A stretch of DNA of 60,697 bases, taken from the NCBI RefSeq assembly GCF_001949145.1, contig NW_019091573.1, positions 353,278 through 413,974 of the forward strand. The letters run 5' to 3'. Below, one piece after another: positions 12,901-24,045 of this stretch. Position 1 is the first letter of the stretch. The number at the start of each line of letters is the position of its first letter. The position numbers were made by a program, and so were the translations under genes. The notes beneath the pieces are model-generated. The model was not told where the DNA came from. It made no database searches and worked only from the letters and a program-made list of their open reading frames with translations. The stretch is from Acanthaster planci (taxonomy: Eukaryota; Echinodermata; Asteroidea; Valvatida; Acanthasteridae).

Positions 12901-15900
12901 ATTACAATTTTGAGAACAAAATTCAGACAGCCACCACAGCAGCAAGTGGAAATGAAATACTAGATGCCATCCCTTCCAGCAAAATGCATGTACGTCATTT
13001 AGGTTAGCATATGAATATTTGCAAAGCCAGTTTCACATGAACCCATTTGTCTCTCCACTGCCCTGCCTCATACTCCCTGTGCTGCTATTAAACTACCCAG
13101 GCATTGCAAAGTTTTTACAGATTCTTCAGAGAATGAGCTACAATCTTATAAAAAGTGATGCGAGTCCTACTAGATTAACCGCTTCACGGCGGAATTATTT
13201 TGACCGCGACTGCTGGGCTGTGGTTTGTCCTGAATGGAGGGCACTGTCCAGCAGCAGACCCCATTAAACCAGCAGCTGCATGGTGACTAGACTGTATGTG
13301 TGGTATGCACTAATCCTCACACAACGGTGTGGTAGTAGCAGTCCTCCAAAGCAGAGAGGTTAAAAGAACAGGGTGAAAAAGGCATGTCACGATAGGCGGC
13401 CCTACCCTGTTGAGTCTCTGAGTCTCAAATCCATCCAGTGTGTTGTCCAGGTCTGCTATCCACTGCCTCCGACTGATGGACTGACTGCCAATCAGATTCC
13501 ATAACTCATTGAGCTCTCGAAGGCTGTAGTCCCTCAGATCCTGTGTCAATAAACAGATAAATCTTTTTCAAAAATTAAAGCCGTATATTCAGAGAATTCA
13601 CAGAAAGTCTTTAAGAGAAGCATGAAAAAATCATTAAAAGATTGACAATGATGACTTGAAGGACTTGTCAAACCCGACTCATGCGCCCTACTTCATCTGT
13701 AGCTCTTCTTACAGTTTACAAGAGGACAACATTGCAAGTTAACTGCAAAACACCTCAGTTTGCTTGGCATATTTTTCAAGGGAAACCCACTCAGCTTAAA
13801 AATGTTCAGCAGGTTTAGGGCATATGACCAGACCCATATTTTTCTTCAGTAAATTGTAATCATACTCACATCATCCTGTGCAATTCTTGTCAACATCTTT
13901 TCGATTTCTAAGAAAAGAAAGAAACATGCGAAACAAAGCAGTTCAGTTACGGTAAATTACGGTCAAACCAGTGGCCGAGTAAATGATACAAAACAAAAAA
14001 GACAGAGAGCTGGTCACGCTATCTACCTTTGTCATTCTCCTGCAGTTTGCCAATGAGCACATCCCCGGCATCAGCGATCTTGGGTTCCAGGTCCTGAACA
14101 GAGTGACAGATGGTTACAGAGGTATGAACCAGTGATGCAATTTCTCAAGTTGTCAGACAGGGTCAGGGGTCTTCACATACAATTTCTATGCCCCAAGAAG
14201 TATCTGCAAGTCTTGGCTGCAGTAAGTGACACTCTGTGAACGCATGTCTGTGGGAGGTGGCTGCAGCCGCTAGGCATATACTGGCCTGAACCAGAACCGG
14301 GGAGCTAGGTTGGCTGGTGATTCTTTCCTCGCCTTCCACCGCAGCGGACCGGGGTCAATCCTCGGCTTGGTCCACATGTGGATTGGGTTTTCAGTCCCTA
14401 CCTGAGTCCATGGGTTTTACCCAGATTATTCATCTCTGGGGTTTTCCTCCCAACTCTAAAATGGTAACTGCTTCTCAATGTCTCCCCTCTGTGGATGAGG
14501 TTAGATGTGGGTTGTTTGGCGACTGCCTGAAGCACTCCCATCAGCATGACTACACTGTAGTTAAATGTCGTCATCGCTTAGCACATTTAAAAATATCTGT
14601 ATGAAATTTGTGCTTTAAAAATGAAAAAATTATTATTAATAAGCCGGACATGTGGAGGTGTATGTCTGTGTTGAACACCTCTTTGACCAATAAAGGCTTT
14701 GCATGGTAGCTATCATGGAGGGCAGTTCTTTTGTTCCACAGGGAAACCTTCTTTGTGTATACCCTGTGGAACAAAAGCACTGGCCTACAAGATGGCAGCC
14801 ACGCAGACTCTCTATAGGGTATTGTAACTTGCTAAAATACAGGAGACTGGGAGTGTCACATTTCAGAACGCACACGTGTAAAGATGGTCATCTCCTTGAA
14901 TTACTTTATGCTTTAGGTCAGGGTCTTACATTAGAAATGACCGTCAGATCTTGGTGAAGATCTTCGACGGCTGCCTCATGCCTCAAACGTCGGCTCTCTG
15001 CTATCCTTTCAATAATATCTGAACCAGTCTTCTCCGCCTCTGCAACAGAATAAATGAAAGGACCAGGTTTCAGCCTCAGAAGTCTGGATGACGTGTGCAT
15101 CTTTGGATACTCTGTGGTCCATTTTTAGACAACCAATTATGTTTTGCAAAAGCATACATAATTCTGCACACAGGACACTGCCTTTTTTCACTGTCTTTTT
15201 TTTTTGGACTGTTGACTGAACCTTGTGAGTGCGATCATTACTGGTAACAATTGTCTTTCACTGAAAGAGATTCCAATTAGGGAGAAACTATGCCTTAAAT
15301 ATTAATAAAAACATAATAATTTTCCAATTTTCAAGTCAATTTTCAATGTTTACATTTTCTCAGTGTGGGATACCCTCATACGCTGTTCTACATTTACAGT
15401 TTTTGTAGATTACTAGGAAACAAGTACCCTTTGTCCTTTGCTCTATGACCCATCCCCAATGCGTCAACTTGCAAACCTACCAACACGATCTGCCAAGCCC
15501 CTGACTTCTCTGGCTGCTACCACGGACGCTGGCTCTGTGGCCGCTGCAATTTCTTCTTCTTTTGTTTTCCTGTAGGGAACAACAGAGCCACATAAAAAAA
15601 GAATCTATCATTGAAAAAAAAAACAAACAGAAATACTGCATGAATCTTTATACAGAATTACTAGAGTGGCTTTCGGGGAAAATTATGTTTTGTAATACCA
15701 ATCCGCCATGCGCTGAAGTGCACCGTCACCGGCAAAAGAAAGGCAGATGGTACTAAACTTTCCAACTGGGTTCTTGCACACGTTTGGCGAGCAGGCGAAG
15801 ACCATACATTGCAGACTAAATTTTTCGTGGCGCGTACCCAGTGTGCTCTGCGTCAAACGCACATGAACTTGCGCACCTACGCAGTGAATGTATACCAAAG

Positions 15901-18054
15901 GACTGTCAATGTCATTTCAAAACACGCCCTCTTTTGTTCCTGCTCGAAGCAGATAGCACAATATGAAAAGTGAAAATCAGAGGGGCATTCTGAGTAATGG
16001 AATTTCACAGTCCCTTTGTGGCTGTTTGCATTACCGTGATATATGGATGACTATGGTAAGGGGTTGACGGTTGAATTCCATTCAAACTAGTCACTGACCA
16101 TCAGCCAATACAAAATTCCAGTTTTACAAGACCAATGATGCGAGTGGTTTAGTATAAAGTACACTGCCTTCAGATATAAGCCTTCAGATATAAGCATAGA
16201 CTACACCATTAGACGGTGTAGTCTAGTAGTCCACTGTGAATTTTGAACTTTGTACTTTCTCCTGCTTCAGGTATACATGTATACGTACAGGCAAATATAG
16301 AGCTCTAACCTGCAGCACAGCTGCACCACCAACAACAAAAGAAGCCTGGCTCGGCGTGCTCAGGGAATTATAAATGTCTGCCGTGCTTTGCGCAGACTTA
16401 CTTGAACAAAACCGGATTTTCAGTTTTGTAGTCATTGGGCATGCTCTCTATCCACTCAATCTGTCGGTTGGTCAACAAGCTTTCTCCCATAGAGCTCCGA
16501 CCTTCCTGAACCAGTGGTATTGAAGCCGTCTTCAAGTTTAAATCACTTGGTGTGACATTTTGTTTTGTCTTCTCCAAGGTATTGACAAGTTGGACCTAAA
16601 AGCAAAGTATGAAAGATTGCTCAAGGATAAAATTCCAATGCAAACTATCTTTGACTGTTGTGTGATGGAGTTGTACGCTTGTGCCATATTGGCATTGTAA
16701 CAATAATAAAGTGTACCATCATCGTGCTGCACATTTTTATACAGCTGGCACTGTACCGATACTGCATTAAATAAAGTATTAAATTTACCTTCCATAATCA
16801 TGTGATCGAACGGCTGAGAGGTTAGAGGTGTGCAGTACCTACATGTACCCCAGTCAGAACCCTATCCTATCCCCAAAATGTAAAACAATTTGTCCTTTAT
16901 TCTGAATTGAAGAATAAGTCTCCTTCTTTTCGTGATTCCTTTGTAGGATTTTTTTCAGGGGAAAAGTTCAAACTTGTAGGTCTGAATTCCATCTTGAGAA
17001 ATGGGGCTTACATGAAGGTGAGGAGCGAGACACAGATTTGTCATGTTAAATTTAAGTTCCCTTCAACTGGGACTATGCCTGTTCAGTTTCTCTGCCAGTT
17101 AAAAGTATAAACAGATGTAATCAGGACTGCCAATGCATCATATGGCAGAGTAACTACTGACCAGATCATGGGAAGTTCTAACATAGTTCTGATAAAACCT
17201 GTCACACTAACAGGAAGAGGCAACTGCAGAAAATGGACGCAGGCAGGGAAAAGCTGATCAGAGTACATTTTTCTTATTAGGCCTACATATTCTGTTGAGA
17301 GTAGGTCTGGTCAACAAACTGCTTAAAAAAAATCTTACAAAATAGGGCCTAACATCTATGTTTCGAGACATGCATAAATGAGTGAGGATGCTATTCATTT
17401 AGGAAATTTTGATTAAAATCTTGTCTTTTGCCGCATGCTCTAGCTCTTCTATTTAATTTTCAACTTTAATTTTTTTGAAATTTCAAGTGAAGCAAATGTT
17501 TAATTCTCTGAAATAAGGCAAGAATGAGAACCGAAATTTTATGAAAATATGGACTTTAAGCTTTTAGTCAAAATCCACACTCATTTTTGTGTAGGCCTAC
17601 AAAAAGCGCAGTTTGTTCTGCATTAGGCCTACACATGTACCACCCCCCCATCTCAATATACCCCTTATTAATCAGTATTTCTTTGCTTTGTAAGGACGAA
17701 TGGAATCCAATGTAGGGCCTATATCAAAATATTTCTTATGACATCCTCTCTAAGATCACATGAAAAAGAAAACAGAAAAAACAAGCATGCAAAATTTATG
17801 AGCCTCTTTATCTAGGCCTACTGTCAAGTCTCCTTGGTATTTACAGTAAGCTAAGGGCAAAATAAAGACAATAAAAGGATCTGGTGACTATACTGTCATC
17901 GACCCAAGGGCCAAGGCAAGGGGGATGGTGTGTCGAACATGTGAAAATGTCACGAGTGCAGTGAATGCTAGCCTACCTCGGCGTCAAAAATTTGTCGATA
18001 AATCTTCCCGGAAGGAACTACACGCATGGGCCTTGTCTGTGTCTCTGCCATCAT
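953..18054 (-). CDS. CCDC180: CCDC180 (coiled-coil domain protein 180), 5' 20 coding exons, 3' end outside window
   Basis: Exons in transcript order: 18054-17977, 16595-16402, 15569-15481, 15039-14930, 14093-14027, 13907-13870, 13540-13406, 12065-11806, 10795-10676, 9984-9816, 9685-9563, 8790-8617, 8137-8022, 7198-7072, 6301-6149, 4974-4924, 3920-3661, 3286-3205, 2360-2086, 1099-953. All junctions are GT-AG and phases agree throughout, giving 922 codons plus two bases. The start is a tandem ATG ATG; the N-terminus reads RVVPSGKIYRQIFDAEVQLV, typical of the family. Residues ~100-580 are helical coiled coil (DUF4455 type, with NQTILNNRRAYADLF). Residues ~600-650 are a Lys/Ser-rich linker. A family motif, NAGTTFYVL, follows, and residues ~755 onward form the DUF4456-type part (FLNHLEMW; LDLRLHLHGPRAKRAELDIH). 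Vertebrate CCDC180 is about 1,700 residues and associated with motile cilia and sperm. The linker looks much shorter here. The biochemical function is unknown. Confidence 0.93.
2378..2743. mobile_element. MITE-like element, family M1 copy 1 (long TIRs), in CCDC180 intron
   Basis: Two arms of roughly 110-150 bp are inverted copies of each other. AATAAGCC at 2378-2385 pairs with GGCTTATT at 2736-2743, and the inner arms carry CGTGATTCGGGGCAAGC and its complement (about 2490 and 2620). A second copy lies at 39360-39696. No open frame encodes a transposase, so this is a non-autonomous DNA element. The left end is about 16 bp from the acceptor side of CCDC180 exon 19. Confidence 0.8.
5173..5427. 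mobile_element. MITE-like element, family M2 copy A
   Basis: The left end TTATCCGCTCCGAGC is mirrored by GCTCGGGGCGGATA at the right end. The interior carries GAACAAAAGAGGG next to the left TIR and an internal block around CATGTATGGTCTTTGC. Three more copies with the same ends and interior lie at 15700, 32654 and 48621. No protein is encoded. Confidence 0.78.
5640..5845. mobile_element. Foldback (large palindrome) element in CCDC180 intron
   Basis: The region 5657-5823 folds on itself. CAAGAGTTTGCAA at ~5681-5693 pairs with TTGCAAACTCTTG at ~5787-5799, and GAAATCTGTCGACC pairs with GGTCGACAGATTTC around a loop of about 15 bases. The stem is roughly 85-90% matched over ~60 bp, with weaker pairing extending to about 5640 and 5845. 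No coding capacity. It is read as a foldback/MITE type element; a recombination-prone cruciform is possible. Confidence 0.75.
8860..9160 (-). mobile_element. tRNA-derived SINE
   Basis: On the minus strand the piece 9069-8990 resembles a tRNA. It has a B box (GGTTCGAGTCCC inside a perfect 5-bp T stem, GTGGG/CCCAC) and an A-box-like TGGTCGAATAGTTAAG, but the acceptor and anticodon stems are decayed. A non-tRNA body runs to 8860 and is shared with 33738-33870. The tail motif (TTCAAGA..., GGGGAGATGTTAA) recurs at 9119-9160, suggesting two adjacent insertions. It is unlikely to be a functional tRNA gene. Confidence 0.7.
12551..12622. repeat. 12-bp minisatellite
   Basis: A short array of the unit GGTCTTGTGCAT is repeated about four times with diverged edges (GGTCTTGTGTCT, GGTCTTATGGTG). 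It lies in the long intron between CCDC180 exons 7 and 8. Confidence 0.9.
14300..14540 (+). mobile_element. Possible second tRNA-derived SINE
   Basis: TTGGCTGGTGA followed about 45 bases later by GGGTCAATCCTCGG resembles a Pol III A box and B box. Downstream is a T/C-rich body (CCATGGGTTTTACCCAG; GGGGTTTTCCTCCCAAC) like SINE tails of marine invertebrates. No second copy is in the window, so the call rests on the promoter-like boxes only. Confidence 0.4.
14728..14776. repeat. Perfect 16-bp stem inverted repeat
   Basis: CTTTTGTTCCACAGGG is followed by a ~17-base spacer and its exact reverse complement CCCTGTGGAACAAAAG. It lies in a CCDC180 intron. It could be a small hairpin or the core of a decayed foldback element. 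Confidence 0.85.
15700..15955. mobile_element. MITE-like element, family M2 copy B
   Basis: Shares with the 5.2, 32.7 and 48.6 kb copies the block ending ACGCCCTCTTTTGTTCC, the internal GAAGACCATACATTGC and GCGTACCCAGTGTGCTC. The ends are eroded (ATCCGCC... and ...GCTCGAAGCAGATA). Opposite orientation to copy A. Confidence 0.75.
16165..16225. repeat. Short direct repeat plus hairpin
   Basis: CCTTCAGATATAAG occurs twice in tandem, followed at once by AGACTACACC-ATTAGA-CGGTGTAGTCT, an inverted repeat with a 10-11 bp stem and a 6-base loop. It lies in the intron between CCDC180 exons 2 and 3 transcript-wise. No function is assigned. Confidence 0.8.
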
Positions 18055-19060
18055 AGACTGATTTCTACAATGATTTCAAGAACGTAATAAAACAAACAGG
18101 CGTGGGCCTAATACATGACATGTAAGCTGCGACTGGACTGCACACAACTTCCAACCAAGAGGTGAACTAGCCTATCAGGTCTGTATTTGGCCCAGCCAGG
18201 GACTCAGATCTTGACATCGTCCTGCATGTTGATTCATTACAAGAATTCCTTTTTAAAGTCTCACAAGAGGATAGCGAACTTTTTAACACTTTTTTTATAT
18301 TATCGTACAATATCAAAGTGTTTCAAACAGCAGAATATGAGAAAAATGCCAATTAGTAAGGTCTTATTCATGCACTTCCACATTCACAGTTCCTTGGCAA
18401 CATATACACCGAGCATGCGCAGTGTCTCAAGAATAAACAACTATTTTTTCATGTTGAAATAAAACTACATTATAACAGAATATTACAAAATTTTACTAAG
18501 GAAAACACAGTTTTTTAAAATATAAGATATAATTACAAGGCATCTATATGGTAAAAATTGTGGTGTGTATTTTTTTATTCACTTCTGCAGTAAATCAATT
18601 CCCTCAAAAGTTGACCGAATTTTTGAAACTTTGTGTCCTTATCATGCGGACTCCACACTCCGAATTCCTAATGAAAGCATAAAATAAAGAATCCTTGCAC
18701 AATGTTTCAGGTATACAAATGTTTACATTAACTTTAGATATCTGATTATTTTCGAAACTTAAAATCCTCTGTTGCAAAGTCAATGATGGGATTCTTTTCA
18801 TTTGGTGCAAAGATTGAAGCCCATATTGAAATGAATCCTAACTATAAAAAAGGTAAATTCTGAACGTACCTCCAGACTCCATTCCGTTCAAACATTACGT
18901 AAAGTATTCGAGTACCTGACTTTTATTTTGGACGTTCAAGAGCTTAATTGGCCGCCCGCTGCATGTACTGTACGTATAGTGGTTCATGCATATATCATCA
19001 AACGTAGTTACTGCGATGAGTGAAGAAAAAATTATTGAACTAAAACGAAATCTGTGAAAA
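18055..19060. promoter_or_regulatory. Head-to-head promoter region between CCDC180 and OCIAD1
   Basis: About 1 kb separates the two divergent start codons. It contains no open frame of interest. An RFX X-box-like sequence, GTTCCTTGGCAAC, is at 18389-18401, and an NRF1-like GCATGCGCA is about 11 bp further on. These are typical of cilium gene promoters and favour control of CCDC180. A bidirectional promoter is inferred from geometry only. Confidence 0.55.
18389..18421. promoter_or_regulatory. X-box-like (RFX) site followed by NRF1-like site
   Basis: GTTCCTTGGCAAC matches the X-box pattern GTNRCC-N-RGYAAC apart from a left half-site one base short. The right half GGCAAC is intact. GCATGCGCA follows. 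The pair lies about 340 bp upstream of the CCDC180 start codon. RFX factors drive ciliary genes in animals; the assignment here is by motif alone. Confidence 0.45.
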
Positions 19061-20097
19061 ATGTCGCTGACAGGAGAATCCCACCCCACTAACGTGCCCC
19101 CAAATCAAAATTATGCACCTCACCATGGTCGTGGTAGGCACGGTGGACCTCATTCCCAGAGGAATTATGAAATGACAGAGGAGGAAAGGCGAGTCTTTCG
19201 AGAGTGCCAGACGGAAAGTTTCTGGTACCGCGCTATGCCCTTGGCAGTCGGTGCGGGGCTGCTTACCCAGACGCTCATATTGCGAGGAATGCTTACAACG
19301 TCTACGAGATTCGGCTCTCTTCCAAAGGTGGGCCCGATTTGATTTCTGCATAGTGTGGTTCATGATTTATTTTATTTCAGGTAGAAATATGGAAGATGTA
19401 ATTGAAAGATGTTGCATCAGTTTATACGACATTTCCAGCATCATTTCATCATTTTCGAAAAACAAGTTTTCCCCATGCCAAATTCTCAGAAATGAAAATA
19501 CAGGTCCTTTTGTTATTGCAGGTTGGGTTTGCATGTCTCACTGGGTACATGGCTGGAAAGATCTCCTATGTCAACACATGCAAGCAGAAATTTCTGAAGC
19601 TGGAGAACTCTCCAATTGGTGAAATGCTGAGGAAGGGTGGCAGCATGCCCACAGGCCAAGGTGGAAACTTTGGCCTGCCAGGGTTCCAGGCCGGCAGCAT
19701 TGGGGAATCAGACCCAGGTAGCCCAGCTGTCACCAGGGGCAGTGACTCCTACAGTAGCTTTGGCCAACCCGACGACTACCGGGCCAACCTGGACATTGAC
19801 ACCAGCAATGTCAAGACTATGGACAGCCACTTTGACTTTGAGCTGACCAACGAGGCGGCGTCGGAGCTGGAGGCCAAGCGGCCGGAGATGACCAAGACTT
19901 ACGAGGACCTACGCCGGGAGAACAGACAGAAGCACTCGTCCCAATACAGCCAGGTACTGCCAGGGCATTACCATCCTCGGCAGCCGACACCGCCTTCGCA
20001 CGATGACATAGCTCTCAAGAAGGCTGATGAGCGCCCATTTCCGTCAGTGTCTCGCCCAAGGGTGACGAAGAACAAATACGGTGATGACATGGAATAA
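19061..20097 (+). CDS. OCIAD1: OCIA domain-containing protein 1
   Basis: Two coding exons, 19061-19327 and 19522-20097 (phase 0 junction, donor GTGGGC, acceptor TTATTGCAG), encode 280 residues. The OCIA domain spans about residues 37-120: EEERRVFRECQTESFWYRA, then a hydrophobic segment with GAGLLTQTLI, then after the intron GYMAGKISYVNTC and KLENSPIGE. These are near-identical in layout to vertebrate OCIAD1. The C-terminal half is polar and low complexity but keeps the family pieces KTYEDLRRENR and the terminal NKYGDD. Vertebrate OCIAD1 (about 245 residues) is an integral protein of mitochondria and endosomes linked to metabolism and cell signalling. The start is the first ATG of the frame and precedes the domain. 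It diverges from CCDC180 across a 1 kb promoter. Confidence 0.96.
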
Positions 20098-23000
20098 TTG
20101 GATAGATTAATGCATGTTGCTGTATTTGACTTCAACTACACCTGTGACAGTTTGCCTAGTTGATTAATTTTTGTTTAATATGAAAAAGAACCCAATTCTT
20201 GTGTTCAGCAAATGAAAAATTCACAGATAACATTATTTGGGTTCCCTACAGTCAGTCATACATGTAGGTACGTGTAATTTTGTATTGTTTAAAGGGTCCG
20301 GCCAACAAAGTTGAACATTTGACCTGCGACTTTATACTTTTATTCATAGCCTGAAAAAAATTGACATCTCTCTGAGGTTAAGGTCACTGAAAGGTTTTTC
20401 AAACATTTAAACTTTGCCATGCTTTTTCAGACAAGAAAGAGTACTGTTGAATGGAAGACACAACTGAGTTAACGTTTCACTGTTTAAATCGTGAACACAA
20501 AAATTCCTTTTTTTAACGCATTTCTGAGAAAGGCTTGCTTGTTGACTCGTTGCCATGCACTCAGTAAATCACCAAAGAGAAAGAAATCTACAACAGCAAA
20601 ATATTAAAAATTGAATAGGTTTTTGTGTACAAATCAGTGAAACACTGAGCTTTACTGCCTGGAATGACATCACGTTATCTCAGGAGAGATAAGTTAGTTA
20701 TAACTTACTGTATAACTAGATAAGTAGTTATAAGAGAGATGCAATTTTGTATAGACATCATAAAGGTGCCAAAACACCCTTTAAAGAAGCAAAATGAGTT
20801 TAATTGAAATAAAAAGGTGCATTCTTGACGGTCATACCGGTAGTTTTCAAAAATGCATTGCGCTAATCTTTTAGATTTTTTTGTCTTCCCATTAGAACAT
20901 TTGCGTCCTGTATCAAATGGCAGCAGGTTGTAAGCCTTGCATGTACTGGAGCATGCATAATTACTATTAGACCTATGGAAGAAACATTTTTGCCTGTTAG
21001 TCATGCCATTATGAGTGACATTCATGTTGACATGCATTCATATACATGTATGTGTAAGTACATGTATACAGTCAACTAGAATGCCAACAGAAATGTGACA
21101 TTACATGTCGATTGATTGCACTCTCAGGCAGACATGGAGCATACATGTACATGCATATCCATGTACACATGTGAGCACGCTGGTCATGTGCATGTACGTA
21201 TGTGAATGCTTGGCCGTGTTATGCCGTTTAGATGTGTTTTCTTCACTCAGTGTCTCACTGTCTTTGTATTATGCTAACAATGACTTCTTTTCATTTGATG
21301 ATAGTCAAACGTACTGAGTAACATTATTTCGCACTGGAAAGCAATAGTACCCACCATTAATGCTTCCCACAGTTTTGTGCTGTTACTCAGAATAAAAGCT
21401 GTGCAAATGAGGAGTCAAATTGAAATGTTCAATAGATTGTTTCGATATCATAATTATTTAATAGTCGCATGCTTAGACATGGAGCTACATGATTGGAAAA
21501 GGTGGAAGGCTTACAGTGTAAAGATAAAGCATTTTAAAGGTGTAACACATCTTTACAAGACACATTGAATAGTATATAAAGGAGATGACTTCTTAAAGCT
21601 GATTTCATCAAATTGTGCAAATGTTTGCTTCATTCTGTGTCACTGTACATATTAACCACAAATATGATTTATTAATCAAAAAAGTACAGGAAAAAAATTG
21701 TAACTATGCGACCTTGCCCTACTGTAAACCTGCAATGTGGCAAGGTCAAATGTGTCGGACCATCATGGCTGCTTTCTCAATGTAATAAAAGATCATGTAC
21801 ATGTAACGCAGTCTTTCTGCAGAGGAAAAGTTGATGTTGAATGAATTTAATGTTGACTGCTGCCCACGATTTCAAAGGGGTGTTCCCATTTGCCAAGCAT
21901 TGTGCGCATACACGCATATATAAGAGGTACCTTTAATCTGTCTATTTGAACATCAACATGTACATGTATGTCTTCCACACTGCCAGCAGCGTGTTTGTTG
22001 TGTTCTTTGGTGATGCTAGTGCATTCAATTTACATTACAATAGCTTTTCATTTCTTACAAGTATACTCGTAGTGGTGGAATCTGGTACACCTGTGACAAG
22101 AAGTACACTCATAGTCAGCAGTCAACATTAAGCAAAACCACCTGTAAGTAGAAATAGAACAGAAATACATATTTGGATAGTTCTCTTTTGTTTGGTTGAT
22201 GGCTCTGCAATAAAAATAATAATCATTGTTTGATGTCTCAAGGAATTCAGGATTTTGGTGGTCCTTTTAATTTTTTACCAACCAAATGCATGTTGATGAA
22301 ACACATCGAAACATGCACCACAGGTCCCTTGCACTGTTGGCTTGGGCATGTTGGGGGAAAAATCTATTAAATGGCACATTTTGTGCAATTGTTGATGGAT
22401 CTAGAATATCTAGAAGATTTTCCAGATTGTAAGGGAAGTCTTTCAAACTTTTTTATGATGATCCAGCAAGCATTACCCTGTTGCTTTACATGAAATACAT
22501 GTAGTAATCTAATGTGCCCATCACACACGTCATGATGCAGTTTGTGCTTTGTGCGGAGTCTAAGTGAAGACGTCAAAAGGCTTTTTTGATAGAGCCTACT
22601 CCTCTCTACACATTCTGCTTAGCCCATTTTAAATCTTTCATAAAGGTTCAAAACAATGTCTCATGGCATACTCCTTTTAATTTTTGATGCATTTTGACCA
22701 TTTTAAAAACTTTTTACTGGAACAAGCAGTGGGGTGCATTTCTTCCGATGTTTGAACATGGCAGCCTGTGGTTATTGCAGTGTTTAATACCCTAACAGAG
22801 CTACATGTACATGTTTTCAGACCTCTGACTGCAGTGTTTAGATGTTTTGAATGTAAAAGCCACTTCACATACATGTACAAGCTAATGTATCATACAAGTT
22901 ACAAGGAGTTGCACATGAAATAATGATATCCACAACAGTCATGGGCAATACTCAACCTGGAAATGGCACTCTGTGAAAAGTCAGGGAATGAGGCTGCTTT

Positions 23001-24045
23001 TTCACTTGTGTAAAAGAACCATGAATAGAGGCTGATAAAATTTTATGCTGCACTGAATATAAATGAACGACTAAGCTGATTTATACCGTTTGATTAACTT
23101 TACACAGGCAAATATGTCAGATTTGCAAGGCAAAACAACACATCTTCAAGGTATGCAAACTCATAAGGAATGGATTAAACAATTCTCCTGTTATTGGTCA
23201 CACACTTGACTATGACTGGCCATTTGTGTTTGCTTGAAAAGACAAAAGCGCAGACTGAAAAGTGTCAGTAGGTCACATCCAGAAAGCAGTACACTTTTTC
23301 TTTCTAGATCCCAGATTCATCATTGTAGATACATTTCAGATACACCATTTGTCTCAAGGTCATGCAGAGACTTAATGATTCAAAGCTTACAATTTGTTTG
23401 AAGAGAACATAGAAAACCTCACATTCTTTATGAAAATCCAATATTAAATAGTCTCTCTGAAAATTGAGACCTTTGACAATGTAAAAATTAGCTGTACACA
23501 ATTATCACACTTGAGCAGAGCGAAAGCCTCCCAGGCTGAAACATTTCAGTGAAATAAAATGTAAACTTTTAACATACTAAACAAACAATTGAAGGGTCCC
23601 CAACCTAATATCATTAGTATATTCACATGTTTTCTTGATTTACAAGTTTAAGTAAGGCATGCTTATAAAAAGCAAGTAATTGAAGATTGACAATTTGGGT
23701 CATGCTATGAATTCGGGCCGCGGGGGCCCCAATGTTTGTGTGTGTCCCTGTCACATCTGACATGATTTTGTAAGTTTGAAACATGTTCTTTAATTTCCAA
23801 AAGTGACTAAATGTAAATTACCTGCCAAAGAAATAAATACTTTAAAGTAACTTTTCAATGACGTATCTGTTGTCAAATTACACAGGTCAGGTCTAGCAGG
23901 AACATAAAATGGTCACACTTTTGGACCCTAAACTTACAGAATGACCCATATAAAATCCAAGACAATCTGAAAAAGCTGCTACAAAGTGGTTAACAAGTTG
24001 GCAATTTACAGGTTTGTGGTCGAGAGTAACATGTAGCTAGCCCTG
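20098..24045. other. OCIAD1 3' UTR and intergenic region
   Basis: About 3.9 kb without a recognisable coding exon. AATAAA signals at about 21391 and 21784 on the plus strand are candidate OCIAD1 polyadenylation signals. The region is AT-rich and holds a cluster of ACATGTACATG palindromes (21050-21200, 21790, 21955, 22804) and an isolated GC-only block near 23715. Part of the right end is probably the BCL10 3' UTR. Confidence 0.6.
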
